The notes beneath the pieces were generated by a model. That model was not told the DNA's origin. It worked only from the letters and a program-made list of their open reading frames with translations, and searched no databases. Shown here piece after piece: positions 1-10,000 of a stretch of DNA of 64,000 nt. Within the stretch, counting starts at the first letter, position 1. Every line of letters begins with the position of its first letter. Both the position numbers and the translations under genes were made by a program. Source of the DNA: Marinoscillum sp040222955 (lineage in GTDB: Bacteria; Bacteroidota; Bacteroidia; Cytophagales; Cyclobacteriaceae); the NCBI RefSeq assembly GCF_040222955.1, contig NZ_JAVKCA010000016.1, positions 1 to 64,000 of the forward strand, read 5' to 3'.

Positions 1-345
1 TTTCATCTGAGCTGGTGAAGGTCACCGTCAATTCTGAACTGGCTGTGGCCGTGAGATCAAAAGCCTGATCTCCATAAGTCCTGTTGGCCAGTGCCTCAAA
101 ACTGATGGTTTGAGTGGCCTTTTCTATGGTTAAGCTTTGCGATACATCCAATGCCGCACTGTAGTTATCATTCCCGGCCTGACTGGCCGTGATGGTGGCT
201 GTACCTGCACCCATGATCGTCACGGTGTTACCCGAAACTGAAGCCACCGTTTCATCTGAGCTGGTAAAGATCACCGTCAACTCTGAACTTGCTGTGGCCG
301 TGAGGTCAAAAGCTGATTGGCCATAGACCTTGTCTTCAAGCTCGC
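1..345 (-). repeat. 249-bp (83-codon) tandem repeat inside the giant adhesin gene
   Basis: The sequence from position 2 (ttcatctgagctggtgaagg) recurs from 251 with few changes over about 100 bp, a period of 249 bp or 83 codons. Each unit encodes one Ig-like/MBG-type domain (YG..AFDLTATASSEL...GxGTATITASQAGNDNYSAA). Further copies probably continue past the window edge. Confidence 0.75.
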
Positions 346-3300
346 CGAAGGTGACTGTCTGGCTTAGCTTTTCCGTGTTGATCGAAAAAGAGCGTTCATC
401 CGTTAGTGATCCGTCAGAAAGTGTCACGGTTACAGTGTTGGAAGTCCCGGCATCTGTTGTCGTTGGCAACCAGTTAAATTCCCCGGTGGCGGAATTGAGA
501 CTCATTCCTTTTTCCAGTGAAATAGCATCCAGAGAATAGGTGAGCACATTCGAAGGAAGGTCATTATCGGACCCCGAAATTGTGAAGCTCAATGTTTCTC
601 CAACTGTGGCAGTTTGATCCTCCACTGCATCCAGCACAGGAGCCACGTTCACTTCATTTACCGTAATATTGAAAGTATCTGAAGAGTAGCTAAAAGAATA
701 GGTGTATTCGCTCAAGTAGTCCAATGCGTAAACCACTACCTCATAGACGCCACCCTGATCCTCAGACGGAATCCAACTGAACTCCCCGGACTCACTATCA
801 ATGCTCATCCCCAGATTAACCAAATCCCCATGAAGTGCGAATTCTATATTGCCCAATGGAAGAAAGTCGTCTGTTGCAGTAACGGTGAACTGAATTTCTG
901 TCTCTTCGTCCAGGGTCTTATCCGCTATTGGATCAATGACCGGAGGAGCGTTTGCTTCAAGCAATACGGTAAAGTCACCTACGGCTCCACCCGGGCTCCA
1001 TACCTGGAGCAAATAGTCCGTATTTGGACTGAGTGTCAGAAGAAGCAGCTCACTCTGGTCAAGCGCACAAGCCGGAAAATCACCAAAAGGACTCTCAATT
1101 TGGTATATTTCACCGCAGGCAGTATAAACCGCTCCTGCTATGGCTGTGGTCTCTCCGGCCTCCACCGTAAAGATCACCTGACCTGATTCGCCGGAATTGA
1201 ACGAATACCACACATCCTTAATGTTGGATTCTTCTGTACAAGGGCTGGATTCCGCGTTTGGCGCGGCAAATTCAGTGGAGCCAGCGGTTGCCGTTCCTTC
1301 ACCCGGCTCGTAAACACTCAGTGCCTGAGCGTTTGCGCAATCGTCGTTGGCGGGTGGGTTGTTCTCAAAATCAACTCCTAACCCACTGCTAGCAGGGCCG
1401 GTAGCATTTAGGACATTGACCGCAAGGGAATTAGTAAAAGCCGCATCCGTAAACTCAAAGGTAAGGTCGCTCACATTATGAGTAGCCTGGTGAGCTCCTG
1501 CGTTACCAGTGAGCGTCAGGCTGGCCTCTGCGGTTTGAAAACTGGTCATTACCCGTTGGTCTCCTCCATTGGCCACTGCCACGAAACCATCGCTCCCAAA
1601 GATGACATCATCCCAAGCTGACAGGGGTGCGTCTGGCTGCACAGTCCAATTGATACCATCCTCTGAGGTCATGACCCTATTGGTTCCATTGTAGGCCACG
1701 GCTACAAATAAGCCTCCACCATAATCAACTGCAAACCAGTCACTCATATCCACTGACCTGGGCGTCCAGGTTACCGCATCAGGTGAGGTGAGCACCCGGT
1801 AGTCATTTTCAATGCTTGATTCCTCCGAATAGTCTCCCACAAGTACAAACAGTCCGTTCCCATAAGCCACGTCATTGATCCCAAAATAGGAGCCTTCAGA
1901 GCTGCTTAGTTCCTGTGGAGTCCAATTGATTCCATCCGGTGATGTGGCAATATCCTCACCATATGACCCTGACACGAACAATCCGTTGCCAAATCCGACA
2001 AAGTCTCCAACATTCTCGTCACCTGCCGTCAGTGTCCAGTGAATGCCATCTAAAGACGTCATCACGCGATCAGTGCCATTCGGGCGTATAGCTACAAAAC
2101 GCCCGTTTCCGAAAGTAATATCAATCCATCCTTGCTCAGAAGAAGGGGCCCTGGCTGTCCAGTTTACGCCATCTTCCGAGGTATAGGCCAAATGGCTGGC
2201 GTAATATGGCAGCGCTACAAAGATGCCATTCCCAAAAGCAACTGATGCCCAATTCTCAGCATCCTGAGCTTCGCTGGGAGTCCAGTTGATTCCGTCATTT
2301 GACGTAATCAATTTATTGGCTCCATAATCGGCCATTGCCACATATATACCGTTTCCATAGGCCACTGATTTATATTGCGCTGTACCCTCCGGAAACGTAG
2401 AGGTCCAGGTAACTCCGAGGGCACTGCTCTCTGTAATGGCCAAAGCGGGGGTAAGACCCTCAGGGATGTTATTCACTACCACTTCTGTTCCCACCTCCAA
2501 AAAGTTGTCTTCGTTACCATTGGCGAAGTGATCACCAGTGAGGGTTATTTGGATGGAACCCTCCACCGATCCATCGTTTGCCACGGCTTCTGTGAAACCT
2601 TCACCTGCATAAGTCATTGAAGCTGTTTTCGGGTGGAAAGTCAACCCCAATCCGCTACTGGCAGGGCCCGTGGCATTGATCACATAGGCTGCCGCTATGT
2701 TGGCAAATGCATAATCGGCAAACTCAAAGGTGATATCTTCAGTGTTATCTGAGGTATTGAGTCCACTACCGGAAAGAGTGAGCTGGGCGGTTGATGCTGT
2801 AGGTTCGCTTTTCAGAAGCCATTGGTCTGATTGATCAGTGAATGCCAGGAAAGAACCCTCTGCGTAGAGGACGACATTCAAATCAATGTCAATTACGTTG
2901 TTTGTTCCTGACCAGGACTGTCCATCAACTGACCTCAGGATTGCATCGTCATAATAATTTTCACCTACTATGATAAACTGTCCTCCTCCGTAAGTGAGCC
3001 AATTCCAGTTGCCGTAATCAATCTCGTGAGCCGTCCAGATAAATCCATCCACCGAAGTATAAACATCATCTCCGTATCCCCCGAGCCCAACAAATAGCCC
3101 GTTACCGTAGGTTATATCCTCTAATCCACCGTCATCAAATATTTCTGAAGATACACTTAGCCAACTTGCCCCATCCTCAGAAACCATGGCGTTGGGAGAA
3201 TTAGGAGATACGGCCACGAATTTGCCATTGCCATAAGTCACCGCAAACCACTCAGCACTGGGAACTTCAGAATTCACAATCCAGTTCTGTGCATCTGAAG

Positions 3301-6300
3301 AGTACATAGCAGCGTTATCTCCCACTACCACAAAGCGTCCCTCGGCATAAGTAACACCCTCCCAATATCCATACACTTCCTGATAATCCCAGTTGACCCC
3401 ATCCGTGGAAGTCATGACGTACCCATTTCCGGCACTACCAACAGCCACAAACAGACCGTTGGCATAGGTAACATCCCACCAACCGTCATAATTCAGTTCA
3501 GCTTCTACCCAGTTTGCCCCATCTGTGGAATAGATGTAATCTGTACTGTTATAATTCAATGCCACATAGGTGCCATTACCGTAAGCGGCGGCAGTATAAG
3601 TACCGCTAATGGAAGTATCCGTGCCATCCGTCCAATCAAGTCCCTGCTGAGTCTGAGCAGTGATGGTCAGCATGGGTGTAAGTACCCCCGGAATATTGCC
3701 GATGATAATCTCATCATTGATATCCAGCAGACCATCTTCGTCATCATCCTGAAAATTTTCACCATTCAGCGTGATCACAATTCTACCTTCTACATTTCCG
3801 GCGCCTGTTGCCCGAAAGCCCACGCCGGAGTAAACCATATTTGGATTGTCATTAAAATCCACTCCAACACCACTCGATCCCACTGCATTGATTACATCGG
3901 CAGCTTCAACATTGGCAAATGCAGCATCAGAAAACTCAATCTGAATATCGCTGATGTCATCGGCATCCTGATGAGCAGTGGCATTTCCAGCGAAGCTCAA
4001 GGTAGCCGTGGATCCAAGCTTGCTTGTGATGATCCATCCCGGAGATGAGTGATAGTCCCCCATGGCGATAAACCTTCCTTTTCCATAAGCAATGGCATTA
4101 AACCCCACTGACCCCAGAGCTACAGTGGACCAGTCGATCCCATTAGAAGACTTGTAAATGAGATTGTCAACGTCATTGTCGGTTACCACCATAAACTCGC
4201 CCTGGCCATAGGTGATAGCACTCAAGACATCTGAAACATCCATTCGCTGTGACCAGGAAGATCCATCCGAAGAAGTCCATATTTCCCCAGAGGAAGTAGT
4301 CACAACAAAAAGTCCGTTTCCATAAGCGATGTTCGAAACATTTTCAATTGTAGTTGCCTCTTCAACAGACCATTCCCAGCCATCTTGAGAGGTCATCGGC
4401 TGGCCATCTCCACTTATGGCAATGAACATGCCCGCACCGTAACTCACCGCAGCCCAGCTATTATGACTATAATCGGTGGGAGCCTCCCAGGTAGCTCCGT
4501 CTGGAGATACCATGATAGATTCATAATCATAGGAAGAGGCCACGGCCACAAATAAGCCATTTCCAAAGACAACATCGCTAAAAGTGATGTCATCAAGATA
4601 CGTTTCTGACCAGTTGATTCCATCAGAAGATCGGGTTATATATCCATACTCCGACACGGCCACAAACAGGCTATCTCCGAAAGTGATGGCTTTCCAGGAA
4701 TCGTAAGTATTATCTACACCTTGCCATCTCATGCCATCATAAGAAATCATTACTCCGTACTCAAAGTAACTACTACTCACAGCTACGTAGCGCTCATTTC
4801 CATAGGTCAGATCACTCCAATATCCATCTGAATTTGAAAAGCCCATGAGTGTATCCCATACTTCACCCACTGCATGTCTTTCAGTTATTTCAAAATCATA
4901 ATTCATTCCAGCAGGAATTCCGCTGACGGTGACTTCATTCTCATCCAGGATGTCATCTGACTCGGAGAACATATCCCCAGACAATGAAACATTCAGAGAG
5001 CCTTGTACTGAACCATCATTAGCTGATGCTTCAGAGAAACTACCACTATATTCAATCGTGGCGCTTTTAAACGTCACACTCGCTACAGACTCCATGCTGT
5101 ACCCATCTGTAATAGTCACAGAATATGTACCTGTTGAAAGACCAGATATTACCTGAGTAGTGGCACCGGTACTCCACAAGTATGAATACGGTGGTGCCCC
5201 ATGGTGGGCATATGCAGATAACTCTCCGTAGTTGCCATTGGATCCCGGCTCGGTCACCACCTGTATATAAGCCGACACTGCTTTGGGCTGAGTCACTGTG
5301 ATACGCTCAGAGGCGACGGCTCCATTCATATCCGTTACTGTCACTGTATATTCTCCAGAAACCAGGTCAGTGATAGCCGCAATTGTTTCATCGTTATTCC
5401 ACAAGTAAGAATAGGGCTCAACTCCACCCACGACTGATGCCGTGACCGCACCATCATTGCCTCCTACGGTTGACACATGCGCATTCACTTCCAGTGTGAC
5501 AATGAGCTCGTCGGGCTGAGTAATGGTCGCTGACCTCACCACTGAGGCTCCCGCATTGTCTGCAATCGTCACTGAGTAAGCACCGGCACTCAACCCTTCA
5601 ACTGTTGAACCAGTGGCGCCATTGCTCCACAGGTAGGTATAAGGTTCCGTACCTCCCGTAGAGCTCACCGTCAACTGACCGTCTGAGCCACTGTAGATGG
5701 ACACATGGGAGTCAATACTAATTGAACCGCTCAAAGTACTACCAATTCCAGATAAATTGATGATGTAGGGATCCTCGCAGCTCTCCACGTTGGTAAATGA
5801 GATCGAAGCAGTTTTAACACCCTCGGTGGTGGGAGAAAAGCTGACAGAAAAGGTGGTAGTAGCTCCGGCTGCCAATGAACCAGAGGTACCTGTCAGGTCA
5901 AGAATAAATTGATCGGCATCTGTCCCCATAAGCTGGGAAATGGGACTCCCCTGAAAATTGAGAGCCGAGGTTCCATCATTGATAATGGTAAAAACCCTGG
6001 CTTCAGAACTCAAACCTGTCATTTGGGTACCAAAATCGGTCGTTGACCCACTTTTCACCTCTGCGCCTGACGTTATCTTAAATGGGTGGCTGGTAACCCA
6101 GGCAGAAGATGGGGACATCGATACCAAAGTGGCGGCACTTCCACCGGCAACGAGATTGGTGGCAGTAGAACTCCCGGTGACATCATTGAGAGGCCAGTAA
6201 CCGATCAAACCGGCTTCATTCCCAATCAACATGCTGCTCATGCTGGCGGATATCTCAGCCTCCGTTTTGGCGACATCCCACAATCGGATATCTGCCATGC

Positions 6301-6895
6301 TACCTGGCGCAAAGGTGGGATGTGCTGGTGATCCACCAAAATAAAAACCTGACTCCAGGCCAAACTTTGCTGTAGTCACCGTGGAGGTTATTGAGTCACC
6401 ATCCACATAAATGGCAATAGTAACATTGCTCCCGTCCTCTGACCAGGTGGCCGCGAAATGATGCCATGAGTTAGTTACATATTGCATAGTGGTCGGGTAT
6501 GCAGCATAGCCTCCCCCCTCGTAGCCACTTCGGAAATGCAACCCAACAGCCGGGTGCAGCGAGACGTAAAATGCCTTTGCATTCGGATATGCATATGCAT
6601 TGGAGAAAAGCGTGAATTCAGGTTGACCCGCAGCCCAATTGTCTTTTTTCACCCATGCCTCCCAGGTGCCCGACCCTTGAGAGCTGATTGGGAGTCCATT
6701 GACTATGGTACTGAGATAACCAGCTTCAAACTCGAGGACATTTCGCCCACAATCACCACTGGGAAGAGGTGGTTGTGCAAAGGCTGTTGAAATCGTGAGA
6801 AAGAGCAGTGCTAAAACTGCCACAAATCGAGAAAATCCACTAACGGGATGTGTGATGCATGATTCCGGGGAATCAAGGGCGGATAGATTGTTCAT
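1..6895 (-). CDS. Giant secreted adhesin-like protein, N-terminal 2298 residues (C-terminus outside window)
   Basis: The reading frame is open from an ATG at 6895 to the window edge. I see a signal peptide (cleavage near residue 41, after AFA). It is followed by a LamG-like domain (about 45-240, ending in GYWPLND) and a choice-of-anchor/ASPM-like Ig domain (about 270-385). Three SprB repeats (about 393-610, motif YxYLWSNG...L.AG.YSVT) come next. Then there are three units of about 400-425 residues, each a linker domain plus BNR/kelch-like propeller repeats (YGNGLFVAVG...S.DG..W). A NDDCANA-type domain (about 1842-1978) and two cadherin/He_PIG-like domains follow, then 83-residue MBG/Ig-like repeats. 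The family comparison (SprB, T9SS adhesins) suggests a cell-surface, gliding or attachment role; this is inference. A T9SS tail is expected but not visible. It lies downstream of a LytTR two-component pair. Confidence 0.85.
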   Translation of the reverse strand, partial: MNNLSALDSPESCITHPVSGFSRFVAVLALLFLTISTAFAQPPLPSGDCGRNVLEFEAGYLSTIVNGLPISSQGSGTWEAWVKKDNWAAGQPEFTLFSNAYAYPNAKAFYVSLHPAVGLHFRSGYEGGGYAAYPTTMQYVTNSWHHFAATWSEDGSNVTIAIYVDGDSITSTVTTAKFGLESGFYFGGSPAHPTFAPGSMADIRLWDVAKTEAEISASMSSMLIGNEAGLIGYWPLNDVTGSSTATNLVAGGSAATLVSMSPSSAWVTSHPFKITSGAEVKSGSTTDFGTQMTGLSSEARVFTIINDGTSALNFQGSPISQLMGTDADQFILDLTGTSGSLAAGATTTFSVSFSPTTEGVKTASISFTNVESCEDPYIINLSGIGSTLSGSISIDSHVSIYSGSDGQLTVSSTGGTEPYTYLWSNGATGSTVEGLSAGAYSVTIADNAGASVVRSATITQPDELIVTLEVNAHVSTVGGNDGAVTASVVGGVEPYSYLWNNDETIAAITDLVSGEYTVTVTDMNGAVASERITVTQPKAVSAYIQVVTEPGSNGNYGELSAYAHHGAPPYSYLWSTGATTQVISGLSTGTYSVTITDGYSMESVASVTFKSATIEYSGSFSEASANDGSVQGSLNVSLSGDMFSESDDILDENEVTVSGIPAGMNYDFEITERHAVGEVWDTLMGFSNSDGYWSDLTYGNERYVAVSSSYFEYGVMISYDGMRWQGVDNTYDSWKAITFGDSLFVAVSEYGYITRSSDGINWSETYLDDITFSDVVFGNGLFVAVASSYDYESIMVSPDGATWEAPTDYSHNSWAAVSYGAGMFIAISGDGQPMTSQDGWEWSVEEATTIENVSNIAYGNGLFVVTTSSGEIWTSSDGSSWSQRMDVSDVLSAITYGQGEFMVVTDNDVDNLIYKSSNGIDWSTVALGSVGFNAIAYGKGRFIAMGDYHSSPGWIITSKLGSTATLSFAGNATAHQDADDISDIQIEFSDAAFANVEAADVINAVGSSGVGVDFNDNPNMVYSGVGFRATGAGNVEGRIVITLNGENFQDDDEDGLLDINDEIIIGNIPGVLTPMLTITAQTQQGLDWTDGTDTSISGTYTAAAYGNGTYVALNYNSTDYIYSTDGANWVEAELNYDGWWDVTYANGLFVAVGSAGNGYVMTSTDGVNWDYQEVYGYWEGVTYAEGRFVVVGDNAAMYSSDAQNWIVNSEVPSAEWFAVTYGNGKFVAVSPNSPNAMVSEDGASWLSVSSEIFDDGGLEDITYGNGLFVGLGGYGDDVYTSVDGFIWTAHEIDYGNWNWLTYGGGQFIIVGENYYDDAILRSVDGQSWSGTNNVIDIDLNVVLYAEGSFLAFTDQSDQWLLKSEPTASTAQLTLSGSGLNTSDNTEDITFEFADYAFANIAAAYVINATGPASSGLGLTFHPKTASMTYAGEGFTEAVANDGSVEGSIQITLTGDHFANGNEDNFLEVGTEVVVNNIPEGLTPALAITESSALGVTWTSTFPEGTAQYKSVAYGNGIYVAMADYGANKLITSNDGINWTPSEAQDAENWASVAFGNGIFVALPYYASHLAYTSEDGVNWTARAPSSEQGWIDITFGNGRFVAIRPNGTDRVMTSLDGIHWTLTAGDENVGDFVGFGNGLFVSGSYGEDIATSPDGINWTPQELSSSEGSYFGINDVAYGNGLFVLVGDYSEESSIENDYRVLTSPDAVTWTPRSVDMSDWFAVDYGGGLFVAVAYNGTNRVMTSEDGINWTVQPDAPLSAWDDVIFGSDGFVAVANGGDQRVMTSFQTAEASLTLTGNAGAHQATHNVSDLTFEFTDAAFTNSLAVNVLNATGPASSGLGVDFENNPPANDDCANAQALSVYEPGEGTATAGSTEFAAPNAESSPCTEESNIKDVWYSFNSGESGQVIFTVEAGETTAIAGAVYTACGEIYQIESPFGDFPACALDQSELLLLTLSPNTDYLLQVWSPGGAVGDFTVLLEANAPPVIDPIADKTLDEETEIQFTVTATDDFLPLGNIEFALHGDLVNLGMSIDSESGEFSWIPSEDQGGVYEVVVYALDYLSEYTYSFSYSSDTFNITVNEVNVAPVLDAVEDQTATVGETLSFTISGSDNDLPSNVLTYSLDAISLEKGMSLNSATGEFNWLPTTTDAGTSNTVTVTLSDGSLTDERSFSINTEKLSQTVTFGELEDKVYGQSAFDLTATASSELTVIFTSSDETVASVSGNTVTIMGAGTATITASQAGNDNYSAALDVSQSLTIEKATQTISFEALANRTYGDQAFDLTATASSELTVTFTSSDE

Positions 6896-6985
6896 GTCTT
6901 ACTAGGTTTTAAGGGACAATAGGCCTCTCAGGGAGGCTTTACTCCGTAAGATGGTTCCCAATAAAACCTCAAAAACTAATCAATA

Positions 6986-7018
6986 CATGAACCTCTCGGA
7001 TTGGTGCATGAACCTCTC
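6986..7018 (-). promoter_or_regulatory. Two exact 12-bp direct repeats, 21 bp apart: candidate LytTR binding sites
   Basis: On the minus strand GAGAGGTTCATG occurs at 7018-7007 and again at 6997-6986. The 21-bp period matches the usual arrangement of LytTR-family sites (two 9-bp repeats, 12-bp spacer). The GTT-N-A-T core fits the general LytTR consensus at seven of nine positions. The pair lies about 90-120 bp upstream of the adhesin start, and a LytTR regulator gene is immediately upstream on the same strand. Binding is inferred. Confidence 0.55.
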
Positions 7019-7075
7019 TACTTTGATCATTAAAATTTCAAAGCCCTTCGGTACGAAGGAAAAAAAGACCCAACG

Positions 7076-9022
7076 TTAAGCCATCTGATGCGCCAACTGC
7101 AGTTGGAAAGAGATAGAGGTGCCACGGTCGGACGAAGAAATGCTCAGCTCCTGGCCGTGCAGACGAATGAACTCCCGACATAACACCAGCCCGAGTCCGG
7201 TGCCTTTTTCATCCTGTGTCCCCCGGGTACTTTCTACCGGCTCATTCCCCTGAATTTTACGGATGGTCTCCTCCGGCATGCCCTGCCCCGAGTCTGTCAC
7301 GGTAATCTCCACACAATCTTCGCGCTCGGAAACCGATAATTGGATCACGCCCCCTGCCGGAGAAAACTTAAGGGCATTACTGAGCAGGTTTCTGAGCACT
7401 GTACTGATCATATTGTAGTCCGCCTCCACCATCAGGTCGGCCTCCTGCTCTACAGTTATAGTGATCTCTTTGGCTTTCATCCCCTCTGTAAAGATGGTCA
7501 TGCATTCCTCCACCAGGCCCTTTGTTTCGAACACTTCGGGCTGAAAATTGAGACCGTTGGTCTGAGAAAGGGCCCATTTCAGAAGATTATCCAACAAATG
7601 GTTCACAGATGCGGAAGATTGATCCACCTGCTCGATGAGCTGATTGATGCGGTCCTCATCACCCTTCTTCCGGTAAAAAGAAAGCATCCGCCCTATGCCT
7701 TGCATGGAGGTGACAGGACCCCTGAGGTCATGGGCAACGAGCGCAAAAAACTTGTCCTTGGTCTTGTTGGCAGCAAGCAGTTCATCCTGTGATCTATTGA
7801 GGGCTTTGTTGATTTTGGTAACCAGCTGATTTTGCTTGTCAATCTGATTCTTGGACTTTTTCAGCTGAAAATAACCAAAAATCATAGCTACACTGAGGAT
7901 TAGAAATAAGACGGAAGCACCTCCGAATAGCCATTTTTGATTTCTCTCTTTGTCCAATATCAACCTGTTAAGCTCACCTTCCTTTTGCAAGGTTATAATT
8001 TCGTTGGCTTTCTTCTCAGATTCATATTTTTCATTGAGTTCGTTAATTACAGCCAGATCTTCTGAGTTTTTAATGGAATCAACCGCGGCCACATGTTTCC
8101 TGTAACTCAGATATGCTTTGGACACTTCCCCGGTAGTTTCATATAACTTCACTAACTCCTGGTAAAGATTTCGCTGACTTATAAAATCGCCTAACAACTC
8201 AGGCATGGCTTCTGCCTTGGTAAAATATTGCTCAGCGGCCGCCAGATTACCCATTTGTTTTTCCATCGACCCGAGTGAAATGTAGGATTGCAACATTCCC
8301 ATCTTATTGCCCAGCTGCTCTTCAATCTGAAGGGATTTCAGTTGATATTTTCTTGCTTCGGCATACATCCCCTTCTTGAGGTACGCCTCTCCCAGGCCAC
8401 TGTAGCCCCAGGCCTGATTCAAGACCATTTTAGACTTTATGGCATAATCAACGCAGTTTTGAAAACAATAAATAGCCGAATCATAATTGGCTTCTTCCTG
8501 AAAAACAGTCCCGAGATATTGGTAAGCTGTTGAGAGGCCGTTCAGGTAATTATTGCGTTTGTAGATATCAAAAACTTTGTAAAAGAGGGGTTTGGATTTT
8601 GCTCCTTCACCCATGATCATATAGATCAGCGCAATATTGAGCTGCGCATCAGCTTTGTCTGTTTCGCTCCCCAACTTATCAAAAATTTCAGCAGCCCTGA
8701 TATAGCATTCCATCGCCTTGGTAAAATCTGACTGGTACCAGTAGTACCCTCCAAAATTCAGGGTGTTGCTGGCAATCAATACAGAATCCTGAAGCTCTTC
8801 GGCCAGCGCTTTGGCTTGCTCCCCATAGTACAGCGCAGAATCCATGTCAATTGACATATAGAGTCCAAAGAGCGAATTGACCCACCGGGTTTCTACAGAA
8901 TCATTAGGTGGATTTTTCAGCATTGATTTTAAACTATCCACCAACGATAACCCCTGGGCACCGGCCAGTAGAGAACCAAAGTAGAATAACAAACACAGTG
9001 AGCAACAAATGACTCTATTCAT
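7076..9022 (-). CDS. TPR-containing membrane sensor histidine kinase
   Basis: An N-terminal signal sequence (MNRVICCSLCLLFYFGSLLAGAQ) leads into a periplasmic region of TPR repeats, a coiled coil and one membrane helix (about residues 365-385). The cytoplasmic part has a HisKA domain, with the phospho-accepting His at about 431 in VAHDLRGP, and a HATPase_c domain (N box NLLSNALKF, G boxes DSGQGMP and KGTGLGL). The ATG at 9022 is preferred over the in-frame TTG at 9043 because the signal peptide begins there. It follows the LytTR regulator by 38 bp on the same strand, so the two probably form one operon and one signalling pair. The input signal cannot be told from sequence. Confidence 0.9.
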   Translation of the reverse strand: MNRVICCSLCLLFYFGSLLAGAQGLSLVDSLKSMLKNPPNDSVETRWVNSLFGLYMSIDMDSALYYGEQAKALAEELQDSVLIASNTLNFGGYYWYQSDFTKAMECYIRAAEIFDKLGSETDKADAQLNIALIYMIMGEGAKSKPLFYKVFDIYKRNNYLNGLSTAYQYLGTVFQEEANYDSAIYCFQNCVDYAIKSKMVLNQAWGYSGLGEAYLKKGMYAEARKYQLKSLQIEEQLGNKMGMLQSYISLGSMEKQMGNLAAAEQYFTKAEAMPELLGDFISQRNLYQELVKLYETTGEVSKAYLSYRKHVAAVDSIKNSEDLAVINELNEKYESEKKANEIITLQKEGELNRLILDKERNQKWLFGGASVLFLILSVAMIFGYFQLKKSKNQIDKQNQLVTKINKALNRSQDELLAANKTKDKFFALVAHDLRGPVTSMQGIGRMLSFYRKKGDEDRINQLIEQVDQSSASVNHLLDNLLKWALSQTNGLNFQPEVFETKGLVEECMTIFTEGMKAKEITITVEQEADLMVEADYNMISTVLRNLLSNALKFSPAGGVIQLSVSEREDCVEITVTDSGQGMPEETIRKIQGNEPVESTRGTQDEKGTGLGLVLCREFIRLHGQELSISSSDRGTSISFQLQLAHQMA

Positions 9023-9060
9023 GGCAATAAGTATGGTTGGCAATGACTAATATCAATAAA

Positions 9061-9813
9061 TCATAATAATCTGAGCCTGTTCATCAGGTTGTTTTTATAA
9101 GCTCCTCCCAGGGGCAGTGACTTCTCACCAACTTCCACCACCATATCCACATCATCAACTCCATCTACTTTTTCTATGTTCACGATATGAGACCTGTGAA
9201 TTCGCACAAACACGGTGGGGTCCAGCTTTTCTTCCAACTGGTTCATAGATGAGCGAATCTGAAAGCTGCGCTTATCTGAGACGATCTCGCAGTACCGATC
9301 CTGACTAACCTCTATCCATCGGATATCGGCCCAGGTCACCTTCACCAACTTGCTGCCCGATTTGATGAAAAAGCTTTCATTGAGAACCAGGTCTTCAGAC
9401 CAGCCTGCAAATTTACCAACGCTCGCTTCCTGATCCTTTTTGCCCAACTTGAATACTGCCAGTTCAATGGCCGCCTGCAAAGAAGGCTTTTCAATGGGCT
9501 TAATAAGGTAGGCGTACGGGTCGGTCCGGAGCGCCCTGGAAATGGTCTCTTTGTCTACAAATGACGTAGCAAAAATGATAGGCGTGGGGCGAATACTATT
9601 CATTTTTCCGGCAATGGTCACCCCATCGTCGGTATCTTTCAAATCAATGTCCAGAATCACCAAATCCGGCAAAGTGGCATTGAACATGCGCAACATCTCC
9701 ATTTCATTGTCGAATATGCCGATGAGGTCATACCCCAGCTCATCAAGAATCATTTCCATTTTACTGGCATGAACCAGATTATCCTCAGCTACCAGTATCC
9801 TCAATTTTGCCAT
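9061..9813 (-). CDS. LytTR-family response regulator
   Basis: This 250-residue protein has an N-terminal receiver domain (acidic ED at 10-11, phospho-acceptor D55 in ILDID, K at about 107 in LIKP). The C-terminal LytTR DNA-binding domain spans about 150-250 (SGSKLVKV, IHRSHIVN, LPLGGAYK). It is the first gene of the two-component operon. The candidate target is the adhesin gene two genes downstream, where 21-bp-spaced direct repeats occur. A 14-bp palindrome lies 24 bp upstream of its own start. Confidence 0.93.
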   Translation of the reverse strand: MAKLRILVAEDNLVHASKMEMILDELGYDLIGIFDNEMEMLRMFNATLPDLVILDIDLKDTDDGVTIAGKMNSIRPTPIIFATSFVDKETISRALRTDPYAYLIKPIEKPSLQAAIELAVFKLGKKDQEASVGKFAGWSEDLVLNESFFIKSGSKLVKVTWADIRWIEVSQDRYCEIVSDKRSFQIRSSMNQLEEKLDPTVFVRIHRSHIVNIEKVDGVDDVDMVVEVGEKSLPLGGAYKNNLMNRLRLL

Positions 9814-9836
9814 AAATCCACATTAGGCCTTATTTG

Positions 9837-9850
9837 GCACATAAATGTGC
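9837..9850. promoter_or_regulatory. 14-bp palindrome upstream of the LytTR regulator
   Basis: GCACAT-AA-ATGTGC lies 24 bp upstream of the regulator start codon. It is a short operator-like inverted repeat; no binding protein can be assigned. Confidence 0.3.
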
Positions 9851-9925
9851 TGTTAGGTATCCCGAATTAAGCCAATTCCGACGAAACAGACAACTACTAT
9901 ACCCTATTCATCTTGCGAGCAGACA

Positions 9926-9954
9926 CAAAAAAACCAGCTCCCTGGGAGCTGGTT
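9926..9954 (-). terminator. Rho-independent terminator of the 2749-residue surface protein gene
   Basis: The hairpin arms AACCAGCTCCC / GGGAGCTGGTT are followed on the minus strand by a run of eight T. It lies about 47 bp beyond the stop codon at 10001. Confidence 0.85.
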
Positions 9955-10000
9955 TAGTGACTCACCTAAAGGTCAGTCCGCCTTAGTATGGTCAAAACTT

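Noticed and set aside
830..1186. A 118-residue plus-strand open frame
   Set aside because: It is antisense to the continuous adhesin frame, which encodes a coherent domain there.
7340..7792. A 150-residue plus-strand open frame
   Set aside because: It is antisense to the kinase domain of the TPR sensor kinase, whose catalytic motifs are intact.
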